The notes under the pieces: model-generated
The model's database searches: none
What the model was told of the DNA's origin: nothing
What the model saw: only the letters and a program-made list of their open reading frames with translations
Part shown: piece after piece, positions 5,139 to 5,189 of the stretch
How the letters are laid out: the number at the start of each line of letters is the position of its first letter
How positions within the stretch are numbered: position 1 is the first letter of the stretch
Position numbers and translations under genes: made by a program
Source: Betaproteobacteria bacterium
GTDB taxonomy: Bacteria > Pseudomonadota > Gammaproteobacteria > Burkholderiales > Sulfuriferulaceae
Assembly: GCA_003455595.1 (NCBI GenBank)
Contig: DMQT01000169.1
Coordinates: 15,295-20,483 of the forward strand
DNA: 5,189 bases
Direction: 5' to 3'

Positions 5139-5189
5139 TCCCAGCACCAATAAAATAACGAGATGACGCTTTGCTTACTTCAGCGCGGG

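Noticed and set aside
5175..5189. Four codons and a stop (P-A-L-K) entering from the right edge on the - strand, possibly the end of the gene upstream of lysC
   Set aside because: Far too short to support; tilS would be plausible from betaproteobacterial gene order but nothing in the bases shows it.
5094..5189. Possible lysine riboswitch upstream of lysC
   Set aside because: Only 96 nt are available, against about 170-180 nt for the known class, and no paired elements or terminator are visible.

Overview
The window reads as an ordinary chromosomal segment of a proteobacterium, most likely a betaproteobacterium. I infer this from the overall look of AroC and LysC, the order lysC – tRNA-Ser(GCU) – tRNA-Arg(ACG), CCA ends encoded in the tRNA genes, and an entericidin-type lipoprotein gene. 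No similarity search was possible, so the genus is not called. There is no CRISPR array, insertion sequence, phage gene or obvious island.

Left part, + strand: the 3' two-fifths or so of an M17 (leucyl aminopeptidase-like) metallopeptidase gene runs into the window from the left edge. After a 45-nt gap comes a complete aroC (chorismate synthase, last step of the shikimate pathway). The following 356-nt gap is not empty. It holds a near-perfect 22-bp palindrome, a good extended -10 promoter, a strong ribosome binding site, and a small entericidin-family lipoprotein gene too short for ordinary ORF calling. That gene carries an apparent 1-nt deletion inside the signal-peptide region. A repeat/hairpin follows, and then a 473-aa phospholipase-D-superfamily protein of the cardiolipin-synthase type whose N-terminus looks like a lipoprotein signal.

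Right part, - strand: lysC (aspartokinase, entry to lysine/threonine/methionine and diaminopimelate synthesis) is read leftwards. Its stop is followed at once by a well-formed -35/-10 promoter with a GC-rich discriminator, then tRNA-Ser(GCU) and tRNA-Arg(ACG). The + strand PLD gene and the - strand lysC/tRNA unit converge on one hairpin with A and T tracts on its two sides, which can terminate transcription from both directions.

The genes do not form one pathway: they are housekeeping metabolism (AroC, LysC), a peptidase, translation (two tRNAs) and envelope functions (PLD-type lipoprotein, entericidin remnant). I saw no convincing large undescribed system. The most interesting items are the frameshifted entericidin gene with its palindromic control region, the lipoprotein-like cardiolipin synthase homologue, and the internal translation start signal in lysC.
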